A stretch of DNA of 64,000 nucleotides, from contig NZ_JAMFLY010000002.1 of the NCBI RefSeq assembly GCF_023502235.1, forward strand, positions 124,001 through 188,000, written 5' to 3'. The position numbers and the translations under genes were made by a program. Position 1 is the first letter of the stretch. Every line of letters begins with the position of its first letter. Positions 7,900 through 20,800 of this stretch are shown in pieces. Source of the DNA: Flagellimonas myxillae (GTDB lineage: Bacteria; Bacteroidota; Bacteroidia; Flavobacteriales; Flavobacteriaceae). Under the pieces are notes generated by a model that had not been told where the DNA came from, searched no databases, and saw only the letters and a list, made by a program, of their open reading frames with translations.

Positions 7900-8850
7900 T
7901 TAATACATGCACCTACAATTGCTAATACCTTGGAAGAGGTCCATTCCAACAGTCACAACATGGGTACCAGTACTATATCCCAAGATTTCGTTGGTAATGA
8001 TTTGATAGGAATACCCAAAATAGAAGTTGTTCTTTTTTAGACCTGCAATGGGCGCTATATACAACGGGGTACCCAATTGGTCGTTTAAGAAGCGATATGT
8101 TAGACCTACGTAGTAATAATCCTCAAAATCGTGAAAACGGAACTTGGCATTCAAATCCGTTACGGATCGTCCATCACTTTCAAAATATTGGTAGAAAACG
8201 GAAGGTTCCACCTCCAGTTTGCTGTTTTTGCTTTTGGAAATGCTATACCCGGCATATAGATAGTAGTTTCTCAAGGTGTTTGGTTCAAAAACAGGGTTGA
8301 ATTGGGCCAAGTCCTTGTTCAAAATGTTGGAGGCATTTACACTCACAAAGAGTTTTTTATACCGGTACAACATACCAACATCAAAATTGTGGTTGGTTGT
8401 GGCCTTGTCATCTGTTGGACGCTGGCCGTTGAAATCCGTAAAGTTCTCTACGTCAATCCTAAATTGGTTAAAGTTGTAGGAGATTCCGAAGGAAAGGAAA
8501 ATATCCTCGTACCTATCCAAGGTAAGGTGGTGGGCAAAAGAAACCCGTGCGCCCCTTTGTTTGGTTTCCCCATTACTATCGTTGTACATCAACATACCCA
8601 ATCCGGAACGGTTGCCTATTCGGGCATCGGCCGCCAAGGTCTGGGTGTCTGGGGCGTCCTCGATCCCCACCCATTGGGTAAGGCCGTTTAACCTAACTTT
8701 TATATGGTCTCCAATCCCCGCATAGTTTGGTGACATGATAAAAGGGTTGTCCGCGATATATTGGGACAACTGCGGAATGGTCAATTCCTGCGCAGCACCA
8801 CCAAAGGTGATCAGCAATATTAGGAGGGGGGCTATGTGTTTTTTTAACAT
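7900..8850 (-). CDS. sprF: SprF, PorP/SprF-family outer-membrane partner of SprB
   Basis: A 316-residue outer-membrane beta-barrel of the PorP/SprF family, with a signal peptide ending AAQ, the family's early segment QYIADNPFIMSPNYAGIGDHIKVRLNGLTQW, and alternating amphipathic strands to the end. In Flavobacterium johnsoniae SprF is needed for secretion of SprB across the outer membrane. ATG 8850 was chosen because it begins the signal peptide (MLKKHIAPLLILL); a longer frame to 8898 would overlap sprB. It starts 19 bases after the sprB stop and is the last gene of the spr operon. Confidence 0.9.
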   Translation of the reverse strand: MLKKHIAPLLILLITFGGAAQELTIPQLSQYIADNPFIMSPNYAGIGDHIKVRLNGLTQWVGIEDAPDTQTLAADARIGNRSGLGMLMYNDSNGETKQRGARVSFAHHLTLDRYEDIFLSFGISYNFNQFRIDVENFTDFNGQRPTDDKATTNHNFDVGMLYRYKKLFVSVNASNILNKDLAQFNPVFEPNTLRNYYLYAGYSISKSKNSKLEVEPSVFYQYFESDGRSVTDLNAKFRFHDFEDYYYVGLTYRFLNDQLGTPLYIAPIAGLKKNNFYFGYSYQIITNEILGYSTGTHVVTVGMDLFQGISNCRCMY

Positions 8851-8869
8851 GATGCTGTAGGTTAAACTA

Positions 8870-11800
8870 TCATTGTCGATAAAGGGTAAAATGTCCAACT
8901 AATTCACGGTCATCGTTTTCGCCCTGAAGCTTGATGATGTACCAGTAATCTCCTGTTGGGAGCTCGCTATTATTGTAAATTCCGTCCCATCCGGTATCAC
9001 CATAACGCATACGATAGAGCTCTCTACCATAACGATCAAAAATGATCATTAGTACGTTCGGGAAGGCCTCCAAGTTGTCTGGCAACCAAGTATCGTTCAG
9101 GCCATCCCCATCAGGAGTAAAGAAGTCGGGAACCTCTATATCAATGAATTCCATAAAGATTTCCATGGTTACCTCACATCCGTTTTGGTCAATTACGGTA
9201 ACAACGTACGTATCTGTCCTGTTGATAATATAGGTATTGTCCGTTCCATTGTCCACACCATCAAAAATGAAGGTGTAATCCTCTAGTCCTCCAGCAGCGA
9301 CTGCGGTTATTTCATTGATATTGCTGTTTTCCAGCACCAAGGTCAACGGTTCATATCCAGTAATGCTGAAGTCAATGGTGTTGATACAACCGTTGGCGTG
9401 CGCAATGGTCAAGAAGTGATCGCCTGGAGCAATGTTCATAAAGTCGGATGTTAATTGAAGGTCCGCAGGATCTGTGGAATCAATAGCGTACATAACATCT
9501 GCAATAACGCTGGTATCCTCAAATACAATATCCAATCTATTGGTTGGCAGGTTACCATCGCACTCGTAAATCGGAGTCACTTCAGCTACCAGGTTTACGC
9601 CAGGATTTATCTCAACTATTACATTGGTTTCACATCCTTGGGCATCCCTAACAAAAACCACATGCATTCCTGCAGGAAGGTTTTGGAACAACACTTGATC
9701 CTGGATGTAATCGGTATCGGCATTGGAATTCAAACTTGAGAAATACGGAGCTGTACCTCCGGTAATATCCAGTTCAAATTCTCCGTCAGCGCTATTGAAA
9801 CACACTTCGTGCATCACATTAATCGCTTGTGCCTGTAGCGGCTCCGGTTGTAGAATTTCAAACTGGAAAGTTTCAAAACAACCGTTTCTATCTTGTGCAA
9901 TAACGTCATATATACCAGGAGCCAAATCCTCAAAAGTTCCTACCGTGTCAAACTGATCTAGGTTAGGGGTAATGGCATAATAGATATCCCCGGTTCCCCC
10001 GGAAACCTCTACGGTAATGGTACCATCCTCGAGTCCAGAACAAGTAACATCGGTAGATTCCTGTCTGTCGATTTGCAGTGGAGCGGGATCTATTATATCA
10101 ATGGCTGCGCTGGTCACTTGGCAATCCATACTGGTGACATGTACGTAGTACGTGCCAGCAATCAATCCCCTAAAGTCTCCGTTGGTCTGCGGTCCGGCAA
10201 CAGAGGACGTAAGTCCTGGATCGGAGAATAATTCATAAGAATAGTTTCCTAATCCGCCCACAGCATCCGCAATGATTGTGGCTGATGCCTCTCCAGTACA
10301 GTTTATGGTGGCTGCACTGTCATCAATAATTACATCCAAAGGAACAATGGGCTCTACCGTAACTTGATTGGAGATCATGGCGTCGCAACCAAAGGCATCC
10401 CTAACAAAATATTGATACGATCCAGCAGGAACACTAAAGGTATGGGTATTGCCTCCTGCCATATTGTTGTACAATACGCCATCGGTACTGTATTCGTAGG
10501 GTCCAGTTCCACCAGAAGCCGTCAATTCAATTTGGGCCTGTGTAGTACAAGTAAGCTGTGATAGCTGTACAAGATTGGCAAAGACCTCAACAGGTTCGGT
10601 AATCGTAACCTGTGCAGTTTCCACATCACAACTCCAGCCGTCAGATACCGTAATGCTGTAAACTCCAGCTCCAAGGTTGTTGAAAACAGGGTTGGATTGG
10701 GCTCCTGAATTGGAAACGATGGTAGTTCCGGTTGTGTCATAAATATTCAACACGTATTGGTATACTCCTCTTCCGTTGAGTACATTAATCGCACTCACTG
10801 TGGCATTGGTGTCGCCGAAGCAAACCAAGTTGGTAGGAGTAGCGTCAATGTCTGCTGTAATAGGTGTAGGTTGAACCAATGTAATAGGTTCATTGATCAC
10901 ACATCCTGCGCTGTCCGTGATTTCTACATCGAACAAACCAGCCGACAACCCTTGGAACACAAAGCTTACCACATTCGTCATATTGTATACTTGTGCTGTG
11001 GTTGTGTTGGTCAATTGAATGTTATACGGTGCAAATCCTCCAGTTGGTGACACCTCTATCTCGCCAAGGTTGTTGGCACAAGTAACGTTGGCCACTTCAA
11101 TTGGCGTAGCTGCAAGCGCCATGTCTGGAGATGCAATGGTAATCGTGTTGGAATCTTCAACGCACAACGGATTGGCTGTTTGGGTCACACGTACAAAGTA
11201 GTTGCCACCTGGGAATCCGGGAATGCTAAGTGGATTTGTAGTGGTATTGGCAGAACCTGTTACCCCTGTGGTTACCCCACTGGCATTGAACACCTCGTAA
11301 TCGTAAGCTCCTGTATATCCAGTAACATTGATTTCCAGGGCACCATTGGTATCACCAAAACAAACGGCCGGTGCTGTTGGGGTTGCAACCACCTCAATCA
11401 AATCGTAAGGTGCAATGTCGTAAGGCGCGGTATCCACATAACATCCTGTGGCATTGTCCGTAATTCTAAAAGTATAGCTTCCTGGTTGGGTCAACTCAAA
11501 ATTAGCAGTCACATTTGTTGGAGTTGCTGTTAAACTACCCGATGGATTTCCTACAGGCAACAACTCAAAGGTGTATGTGTTACCAGGATTGCCATCATCT
11601 GTTACCGTTACCAAAACCTCTTCAGGGCTGGCACAACTGATCGCAATATTTTGCGAAACTGCGGTCGTGAACACATTGATGGGTTGAATTGGCGCTACTA
11701 CTGCAGTTTGCGCACAGGCGTTGGCATCCGTTACATAGGCAGTAATATTCTGAACCGCTCCATTATCAACAATTTCAAAAGTATTTGAAGCTTGGAAATT

Positions 11801-14800
11801 CACGTTGTCAATACTGTACAAATAAGGGCCTGTTCCGCCCGAAGCAGTCACTGTAATTGTAGAAGTATTTACTGCATTGTTGGCATTACAAACAAAGGCT
11901 GTTGCCGAAGCAGAGGTCATAAGTGCGGTCGGTTCTGTAACCGTTTGATCAAAGAAATCATCACAAGACCTTCCAGAAATAACTCGTACCCTATAGTCTC
12001 CCTGTGGCAGGTTATCAAAGACATTGCTGGTCTGTGCCACTCTATACGGCACGGCCAGATTTGACATTTCGTACAATTCGTAAGTGTAGACCGGATTGAC
12101 GGTTGTTATGGGATCCAGTTCAACAGTCAAGCTACCGTCTGAACCACCATTACAATTCACAGGATCCATGATTACATCGTTGATAACTGGGCTAACAGGA
12201 GCATCTAGATCCTGTGTAATTACAACAACACATGGGGTAACCGTGTTACCGTCAGTAATAGTGAACGTATAAGTTCCTGCTTGTGTAAGTCCGGTAAAAA
12301 CTCCGGTTGCATTGTTCGCTGTGGTAAACCCATCAGGGAAAAGCACATCGAAAGTGAGGTTGGCCGAACCACCAGTTACATTTATGGTGATATGGCCTCC
12401 TGGATCTACGGTACAATCGATAGGCTTGACCACGGTAGCCGTAGCAACCATTTCATCAAGAAGAACCACAGGACCAACAGTTGTAGTACATGACCACTGA
12501 TCGGTAATGCGGACTTCATAAGACCCAGCACCCAATCCAGAGAATACGGTCGCGGTTTGGGGTGATCCAAGGTCTCCTCCATTTCGAACGAGTTGGTACG
12601 TATAGTTGCCTCCTTGTCCGCCAGCTGTTCCTACAACTTCAATTTCTCCTTGAAGGGCCGTACAGTTTTCTTGGTTGATTTGTAGCGTAGCCGTTATCGG
12701 GGTTGGGTCTACCAAATTTACATTTGGCAATTGGAATTCGCATCCACTGGAATCTGCCACCCAAACCTGATAATCAGTTCCGGCACCACCTCCACCAGCA
12801 AGACCGGTGAACTGTGGAGAAACCTGATAGCTGCCTGGGAATGTTGGTGCAGGGTTGGAGGCCAAATCTACAAAGTAGGTGTAGCCACCCCAACCTCCAG
12901 CTGGATTGATTACTTCAATGATACCATCATTTAAGGCACAAGTAACTTGTGTCACTTGGGTGTTGGCAGAGATTCCGGCGCTCGGCCCACCTATGGCAAA
13001 AGCTTCTGTATAAACACAAGCGGAACCTGGAGGGTTGGTGTCCGTTACCTCAATAAAGTAGTTTCCGGCCGCAAGACCGGTAATGGTAAAATTACCATCG
13101 GCATCACCTCCAGCAGTAACCACATCATCTGCCAAGTTACCAGGGGTGTTGTTGATATCGTAGTATAAAGTGTAGGTCGTAGCGCTAGCATAGGTAATTG
13201 TCGCAGCATCTTGTAGATCTAGCTCTACCGTACCATTGGTGTCTCCGAAACAGGTAATGTCTGTGGTATTGGTCACCACAAGATCAAGAACTTCAGGATC
13301 GGCAACTGTATGTGATGTGGCAAGTACACAACCCGTGACAGTATTTCTTACCTCAAAATTATGGGTTCCAACAGCCAATCCTGTAAAGCTTCCAGAAGCT
13401 TGGAAAACCCCTGCCGGCAACAATCTGAACTCATAATTCACTGGTGTTGCTGTTGAGTTGGTGATCGATCCGTTTGCTGTTATGGTGATATCTTCACCTG
13501 TAACACAAGTTGCGACAGCGTCAACGGCAATAGCTGCCGAAACAAGCTCATCAAATGGGTCAATTGTCTCAGCAACTGTTCCCTCACATCCGTTGTCATC
13601 ATAAACATTGATGATATAACTTCCTCCTGCAGTATTGGTTTCTGTATAAACATTATTCGGCCCAACTTGAACCACAACGTCATCACCAGTAGGAACGGTG
13701 CCTTGGTCATTGATAAACTCGTAAATGACATAGTTTCCACTTCCTCCTGTTATAGAGGCCGTATCAACGGTTATGGTGGCATTGTCCATGTTGTTCCCTG
13801 TAGCACAACCAAATTCAACCACAGAGGTGTTGATATTGGCCAAAACATCGGGCTGGGTGATGGTCTGTGTTTGGGTAGAAGTACAGCCATTGGCCGCAGT
13901 AATTTCTATGGTATACGTAATTCCGGCAGCAGTACCTTCCAATCCGGTAAATGAAGCGGTAGTTGCATTACTGGTAGTAGGCGCAATTGGGAAAACAGCA
14001 GAGCTTCCCGGCCCGGAAATAATTTCAAAGGTATAGGGTCCGGTTCCGGCGTCAACAGCCGCAACATCTATGGTTCCATCATGGGCCCCGTTACAGGTCA
14101 CATCTGAGGTAGATGTGATGTTGAACGTTGGCATAACTGCCGGCACAACAGGAATGTTAAACACCCTTGTACAAGGTGTCGATGTAAGATTGTCGAACAC
14201 TGTGATGGAATAATTCTCAACTGTGGTCGTGCTGAACACAAAAGGGTTTGATGGAAGGGCCGTTCTTGCAACAACGGTTCCACCACCATCGGTAATTTGA
14301 TAGTCGTAATCCCCTGACCCTGCAAGCACCTCAATGGTAATTTCGGCGTCTGGACTTACGGAACAATCCAAAAGTTTGGTCAAAGCGACATCAACCTCCA
14401 AAACAGGATGCACGGTTACCATACCGGCATCAGTACATCCATTACTGTCAAGTATGGAAATATTATAGGTTCCAGCGGAAACATTATTGAAGACACCACC
14501 ATTATCCAGGTAAGTGGCCCCTCCGTCCAAGGAATAAAATATTTGTGCAGCGCCGCTTGTCGCATTTATTGTTACGGTAGCAGGGTCCGAGCAATTGTCC
14601 ACATTTGTGGAATCTATAGTTGGATTTGGAGTCAATGTCAAGGCCACTGTGCCCAAAGGAGAGGAACATCCATATTGATCTTCCATGGTCACATCATAGT
14701 TTCCGGCCGGGGAGTTCGCTGGAATCTCGATGGGGTTGTCCGATGTTGACGTAATCGTAACAAACGGAGCCGGTCCAGTTACGGTGTAGGTGTATGTTCC

Positions 14801-17800
14801 CCCGCCACCAAATGGACTTTGTACTTGAATCAACCCAGGGTTGTCGCAGCTAATATTTTGTAATACTACTGGAGTTCCTGTCAAGGGATCCAATTCCTCA
14901 AGCAATTCGTTTTCTGTGGCACCCACACAACTATCAACACCTCCATCAACCTCTACAACCTCAATAAAATAATTTCCGGCACCAAGCCCATTCACCGTTA
15001 CATCTTGAGGAGAAGTGTAAGGTACATTTCCGCCACTATTTGCAACAGCAACTGGCACTCCAGTGGTCATATCGTAAACGGTCCATCTAAACTCTGTTCC
15101 GAATGGAGCCTGATTGTCGGTTACGGTATAGGTAATACTTCCGTTACTTGCTCCGTCGCAAGAGGGCGTAAAGGAAGATGTAATTTCCAAAGGAACCGTG
15201 ATTAGGTCATTTACGTTGACATTACTTTGTCTAACACAACCTGCAGCATCCCTAACATAAAATACGTAGGTTCTACCAGGCACCAAACCGGTGAAGATCT
15301 CTGGGTCGGCAAGACCTCTGGCTGGGGTTGACCAAGAAACCGCTGGCGTAACGGGGTCAAAATTCATAGGGTCGTCCGAATAGGTGTATTGATAGTTGGG
15401 CGTACCCTGCGATCCCTGAACGGTAACCTGAAGCTCATTACAGTTAACAATGATGGCCGCAATGGTAATATCCAGATCATCCAAAGGATAAGGAATGATA
15501 AAGGGAGGGAAATCGGTTTGGCAAACGGTGTTTCCAAGACCATCAACTGTCCTCATCGAGGGGTTTACCACATCTCCGGAATTGTATCCTGTGAAGCGGT
15601 CTGTGGTTCCTGGAACACTGTTGTCCCCAATCCAAGTTGCTCCGCCATCGGCACTAAACTCTATGGTGCCCAGAGTACCTGGATATGCAGTGAACTCGAA
15701 TCCAAAATCATTGGGGTCTCCAGTACATGATGCTGGTGTGACACCTAAAATAGTGGCTGTGAGCTCATCTGGGTTTGCAATATTGATAGGCGTTTCGGAA
15801 ACCGTACATCCTGTGGAATCCGTAATGGTTACCGTATAATCACCCGTCAACAGATTATAGTACGTTCTGTTGGTCACCAAAACATTGGTGTCGGTTAGGT
15901 TTCCTGCACCTCCATTGTCCAGATCAACAATTTGGATGGTGAATGGCGCGATACCAGAAGCAATATCGACTTCTATAGAGCCTGTTCCGTCGTGACAATC
16001 AGGGTCAGTTGGAGTATTTGTTACTGTAAGGGGTGTAGCCGGATTAACGGTTACCGTTTCCATGAATTCACAAAAAGGAACCGTAGCGGAATTGTCCCTC
16101 ACGTAAACATCATAATCTCCGTCGTTACCCGCAGTTACCGCGAAGGTATTTGTGGTTGAGAACAATCCAGTTGGGCTCGTTGTCGTTGGCACAAATGCAT
16201 ATTCCAGAGTTGGCACCCCGCCCGATGCAGTTACCGTAATACTTCCGTCTGCACATGTGCTGATGTCAACTACATCAACCGTAGCCACCAACGCATCGTT
16301 TATAGTTACGTTTTGCAAGGTTCCTGTACAACCAAACCCGTCTCTAACATTAATGGTATAATTGCCAGCCGCCAATCCAACGAAGGTATGGGTAGTTGCT
16401 GTGGCTGGTGTTGGCGTAATCCATGGCCCACCATTCAAGCTAAATTGGTAGTCCCCATTCCCTGCTGTTACATCAACTTGGATGGTGCCGTCGTTGCTGC
16501 CGCTATAACAAGCTGTCTCCGTGGAGGTAAATGTTATTGGGGTTGGGGCAACCACAGTGATGGCCGCATCGATCGGGTCTTCACAAAGATTGGTGTCCCT
16601 GGCCCTAACAATATAATCTCCAGCCGCTAATCCGGCAAAGACGTTGGAGGTTTGGTAGGCCGTTAACACGGTACCGATATTGTCCTCCAATTGGTATTCA
16701 TAGGCCGGAGTTCCCCCGGCTGCAGAAGCTGTAATCGTAGCTCCTCCATTGGTACAGGTCATTACCGAGGTAATGCTGGCTGAAGCCACCACAGGTGTTG
16801 GCTCGGAGAGGGTCTGATTAAGCGTTACAATACAAGAGTTGTCCAGTACGTCGCGAACTTCAATAGTATAATTACCCGCAGCTAGCCCTGGAATTGTGAT
16901 AGGACTGGCCATTTGGGGCGCAGAGTATCCACCGCCGTTTACCTGGTATTCAAATCCGTTAACGGCATCAAAATTTTCAACTTCAAAGGTGATGCTTCCG
17001 TCTGTTCCGGCATTACAACTAATATCGGAGAAAGCGGTGATGGATGAATTGAAGGCATTTCCTGGCTCTACTGTGACTGTAGTCTGGACAATACAATCGC
17101 TGCCATAGTCAACATCAATAGTATGGGTCCCTACCGCTACACCGCTAAATAGATTATTTGCTTGAAAGGCACCACTATTGAGGCTGTACGTATAGGTGGG
17201 GTCGTTTGGAAGCACAGTAATTTCGCCTGTTCCATCACAATTATAGGTTATGGAAGTTGATAATGTAGGTTCGGCAGGAAGCGGAGCGATGATTACATCA
17301 GGCAAAGTGATGGTACATCCAATCGCATTGGCATCCCTTACCTGAATGGAATATGTGCCATCTGTTAATCCAGTGAAGATGGTTCCTCCTGTAGTCGAAG
17401 CAGTCCACGGACCTCCATTAATATTATATTGGTAATCTCCTGAACCTCCTGATGTCGGAGTTACACTTCCAACAGAGATCTCACCTAATTGTAAACAGGT
17501 ATAAGATTGTGTTTGTTGTGCTTCAGCCACCAATTGATTGGGTTCTGTTACTGTAATAGTCCCTGTAGTTTCACAATTGTTTGCGTCTCGGATTCTAAGG
17601 TTATAGGTTCCTTGTGAAAGGTTGACAAAATTTCCTGAAACTTGATAGTTGGCTCCATTGTCAATGCTATATTCATATGGGGCCTCACCTCCTGCGGCTA
17701 CCATTGAGATGGATCCATCTGAACCCCCGAAACAACTGACAGGAGTAAAACTTGGCGTTATGGTCAATGGAGCATCTTGTACCACAGTGATATCAAAAGA

Positions 17801-20800
17801 AGCCTCGCAGAATCCAGTTCCCCCATTGTTGTCTCGAACATAAACATCGTAATCACCAGCTCCGGTTAGGGTAACTGGATTGGTGGCGGCAAAATCTCCG
17901 CCAGTAGGTGTTACTCCATCCGCAACTATGGCGTATACGTAATTACCATCTCCACCGGCAGCAACAATGTCAACATCTGTGTCAGTACCACAAGCTGTGA
18001 TGTTTGCCGCAGTTGCAGAAACGGTCAGTTCTGGGTTGATGGTTATTGATGCTGAATCTGTACAATTATTACCATCCTGAACATCAATAGTATATGTTCC
18101 CGAAGTAAGTCCGGTAAACACGTTGGCAGGTCCAAAGGCACCTCCGTTAAGGCTGTATTGATAGTTGCCATCACCTCCCGAGGTAACGTTAGCGGTCAAG
18201 GTCAAGCCTACGGCGTCATCATAACAAGTGTCGTTTGGAACAATGGCCATAACTGGTGGAACAGCAGCATTCAAGGTGAAGTTAGTGTTTACCACACACC
18301 CATTGGCATCTGTAACCGTTGCTGTATAGGTTCCTGCTTGTGAAAGCCCATTAAACTGACCTGTACTATTAGTACCAAACACCGAAGTGTCAGGATTGGT
18401 CAAGGTAAAGGTGTTTCCTCCCCAACCACCTGTTGAAGTGAGGATTACACTACCATCTGTGGGGCATGTCGGTTGGGTTTCGGCAGCGGCCAAAGTAAGC
18501 GCAGCGGCCGGAGCGTTTACGGTAACATCGGTGGTTGCCGTACAACCAGTTAAATTATCTGTTACGATGATGGTATAGGTTCCATCATCCAAACCGGTCA
18601 AAGATATGGTTCCACCGGTTTGATTGTTTCCAGAGAAATTCGACGGACCTGTGACGGAATAGTTGTAATCCGTGTTGAAATCAGAAACGGCAAAATCTAC
18701 CTCTCCGTCCGTATCATTAAAACAAGTAACATTACTTACCAAGTTTCCTGCCACTGCAATTTGTGAAACAGGATTTATGGTAAAAGATTCATCATAAACA
18801 CAACCCTTGTCGTCGGTTACCCTAAAGGTATAAGTGCCAGGGGCCAAGCCATCAAAATCAGCAGAATTTCCAGTGGTTGAGGTAGCTGCAACTGCCGCTG
18901 GCGCCGTGATTTCAAAAACAAAAGGAGTATTTCCATCAACAACGGTCACCGTAACATCAGAGGTCAATGTTGGACAAGAAGGTGTCGTAGCAGAAAAGGT
19001 TAAGTCCGTAGGGGGATTTAGGGGGTCTAAGACTATACTATTTGTCGTGAAGGTACAATTGTTGGCATCACGAATGGTGATTGCATAACTCCCATTGGTC
19101 AGGTTGGAAAAGGTTTCCGCACCGGCACCGCTTACAAAGTTTACGCCATCAATACTGTACTCGTAAGGAGGGGTCCCGCCCACTACATTTTGTGCCTCGA
19201 TAATTCCATCTTGTAAACAGGTGTAATCTTGTATTAATACAGCATCCCCGCTCACACCAGAGGTTGGTCCGCTAATGGAGTAATTCTCAAAGTAATCACA
19301 TGAGGCACTTCCTTTTCGTTGATTTAGTCGAACGGTATAATCTCCTTGCGGCAGGTTTGTAAACAGGCCGGAAGTATTTGAAGCAATCTCCAATCCGGTT
19401 GCATCATCTATTAGGAAAAATTCGACCTGATATCCATTTGTACTGATTAGGTTAAAAGAGATTGTTCCGTCTTCTGCTCCAAAACAAGTTTCGTCTGTGG
19501 CCGTAGTGGTATAGTCCACCGAAGGCTCAAAATAGATGGTCACTGTATTGGAAATAGAATGACAATTATTCCTATCAACTACAACAAACGTATAGTCGCC
19601 CGGATCTAGAATATCAAAAATGACACTTGTTTGGTAGGCGCTCGCGGGAATATCTCCTACGGTTGGGTATGAAGTAATAGTAGTTCCAGACTCATTTACA
19701 TAAGACCAAATGGCATATGTATGTGGAGTTTGCCCACCAGAAGAGTCCATTTGTATATTTCCCTCTCTACAGGTTATATGTTGTGAAACCCTTGCGGTTA
19801 AATCCAGGTCCGTTAAGTCGTTAATGGTTACCTGTTCAGAATATACACATCCATCATCCGTAGAAATATCGACGTCGTAAACGCCATCGTTTAAATTTTC
19901 AAAAGTATAATTGTTGTCCGCAGATGGTCCAAAGGTGTCAACCACTGTGCCACCTTGGGAGATTTCATAATAGTATTGCGGCTCAACGTTAAGGATAGAA
20001 ATTGCAATCTCCCCCAAACCGTTACAATCGGTGTCTCTTGGAACCACATCAACTTGGAAGTCCCTATTGAGGATTCCAATGTTATCCAATACAAAAACAC
20101 AACCGTCGGTTACCCCTTGTTGTCGCATCTCAACCATATAAGCACCATTGGTGGTAATATCGAAGCTTGGGTTTGCATTATAAGGAACCAACACCGTGCT
20201 TGTAGTCTGGTCGATCAATCTAAACTCATAATCAATGGGCATGTTGGTAACCGTAATATTACCATCACTATTACAAATAATATCCCTTGATGTATATTGG
20301 GGGTCTAAAGGGTTTTTGTAGATGTTGAAAAAGAATCGGCTAAAACAACCATTTTGGTAGTTGATGACCATTCTGTATTGACCGGCATCAGAGGCCAAGA
20401 AATCGTTGCCCGTGTCCACCACATTCCAGGTACAGGAGTTGTCGGTGTTGGCACAATCTTGAGTACCTGCTGGACAACTGGACTCATCCAACTGCTCCCA
20501 TTCAATGCTATCAGCATCAGGGATGTTGACTTGGATCAGTTCCGTATCATTTAGTCCACACAAAAAGATTTCCGGCAATTCGGCACCATCGTTGGGACAG
20601 ACTACTATTTCACCATCCACTGTGTTGGAGGTGTCATTGATCAATGCGGTTATGGGGTTGGTCTGAGTGGTACCAAAAAGTTCAACAATGATTATTTCGG
20701 TAAAGTCTTTACAGGGGTCGGCCACTTGTTTGTCGACCATAAAGGTTCCCGTTTCACTAACTAGAAAAGTACTGGGGTCACCATCTGGGTCACCATCATT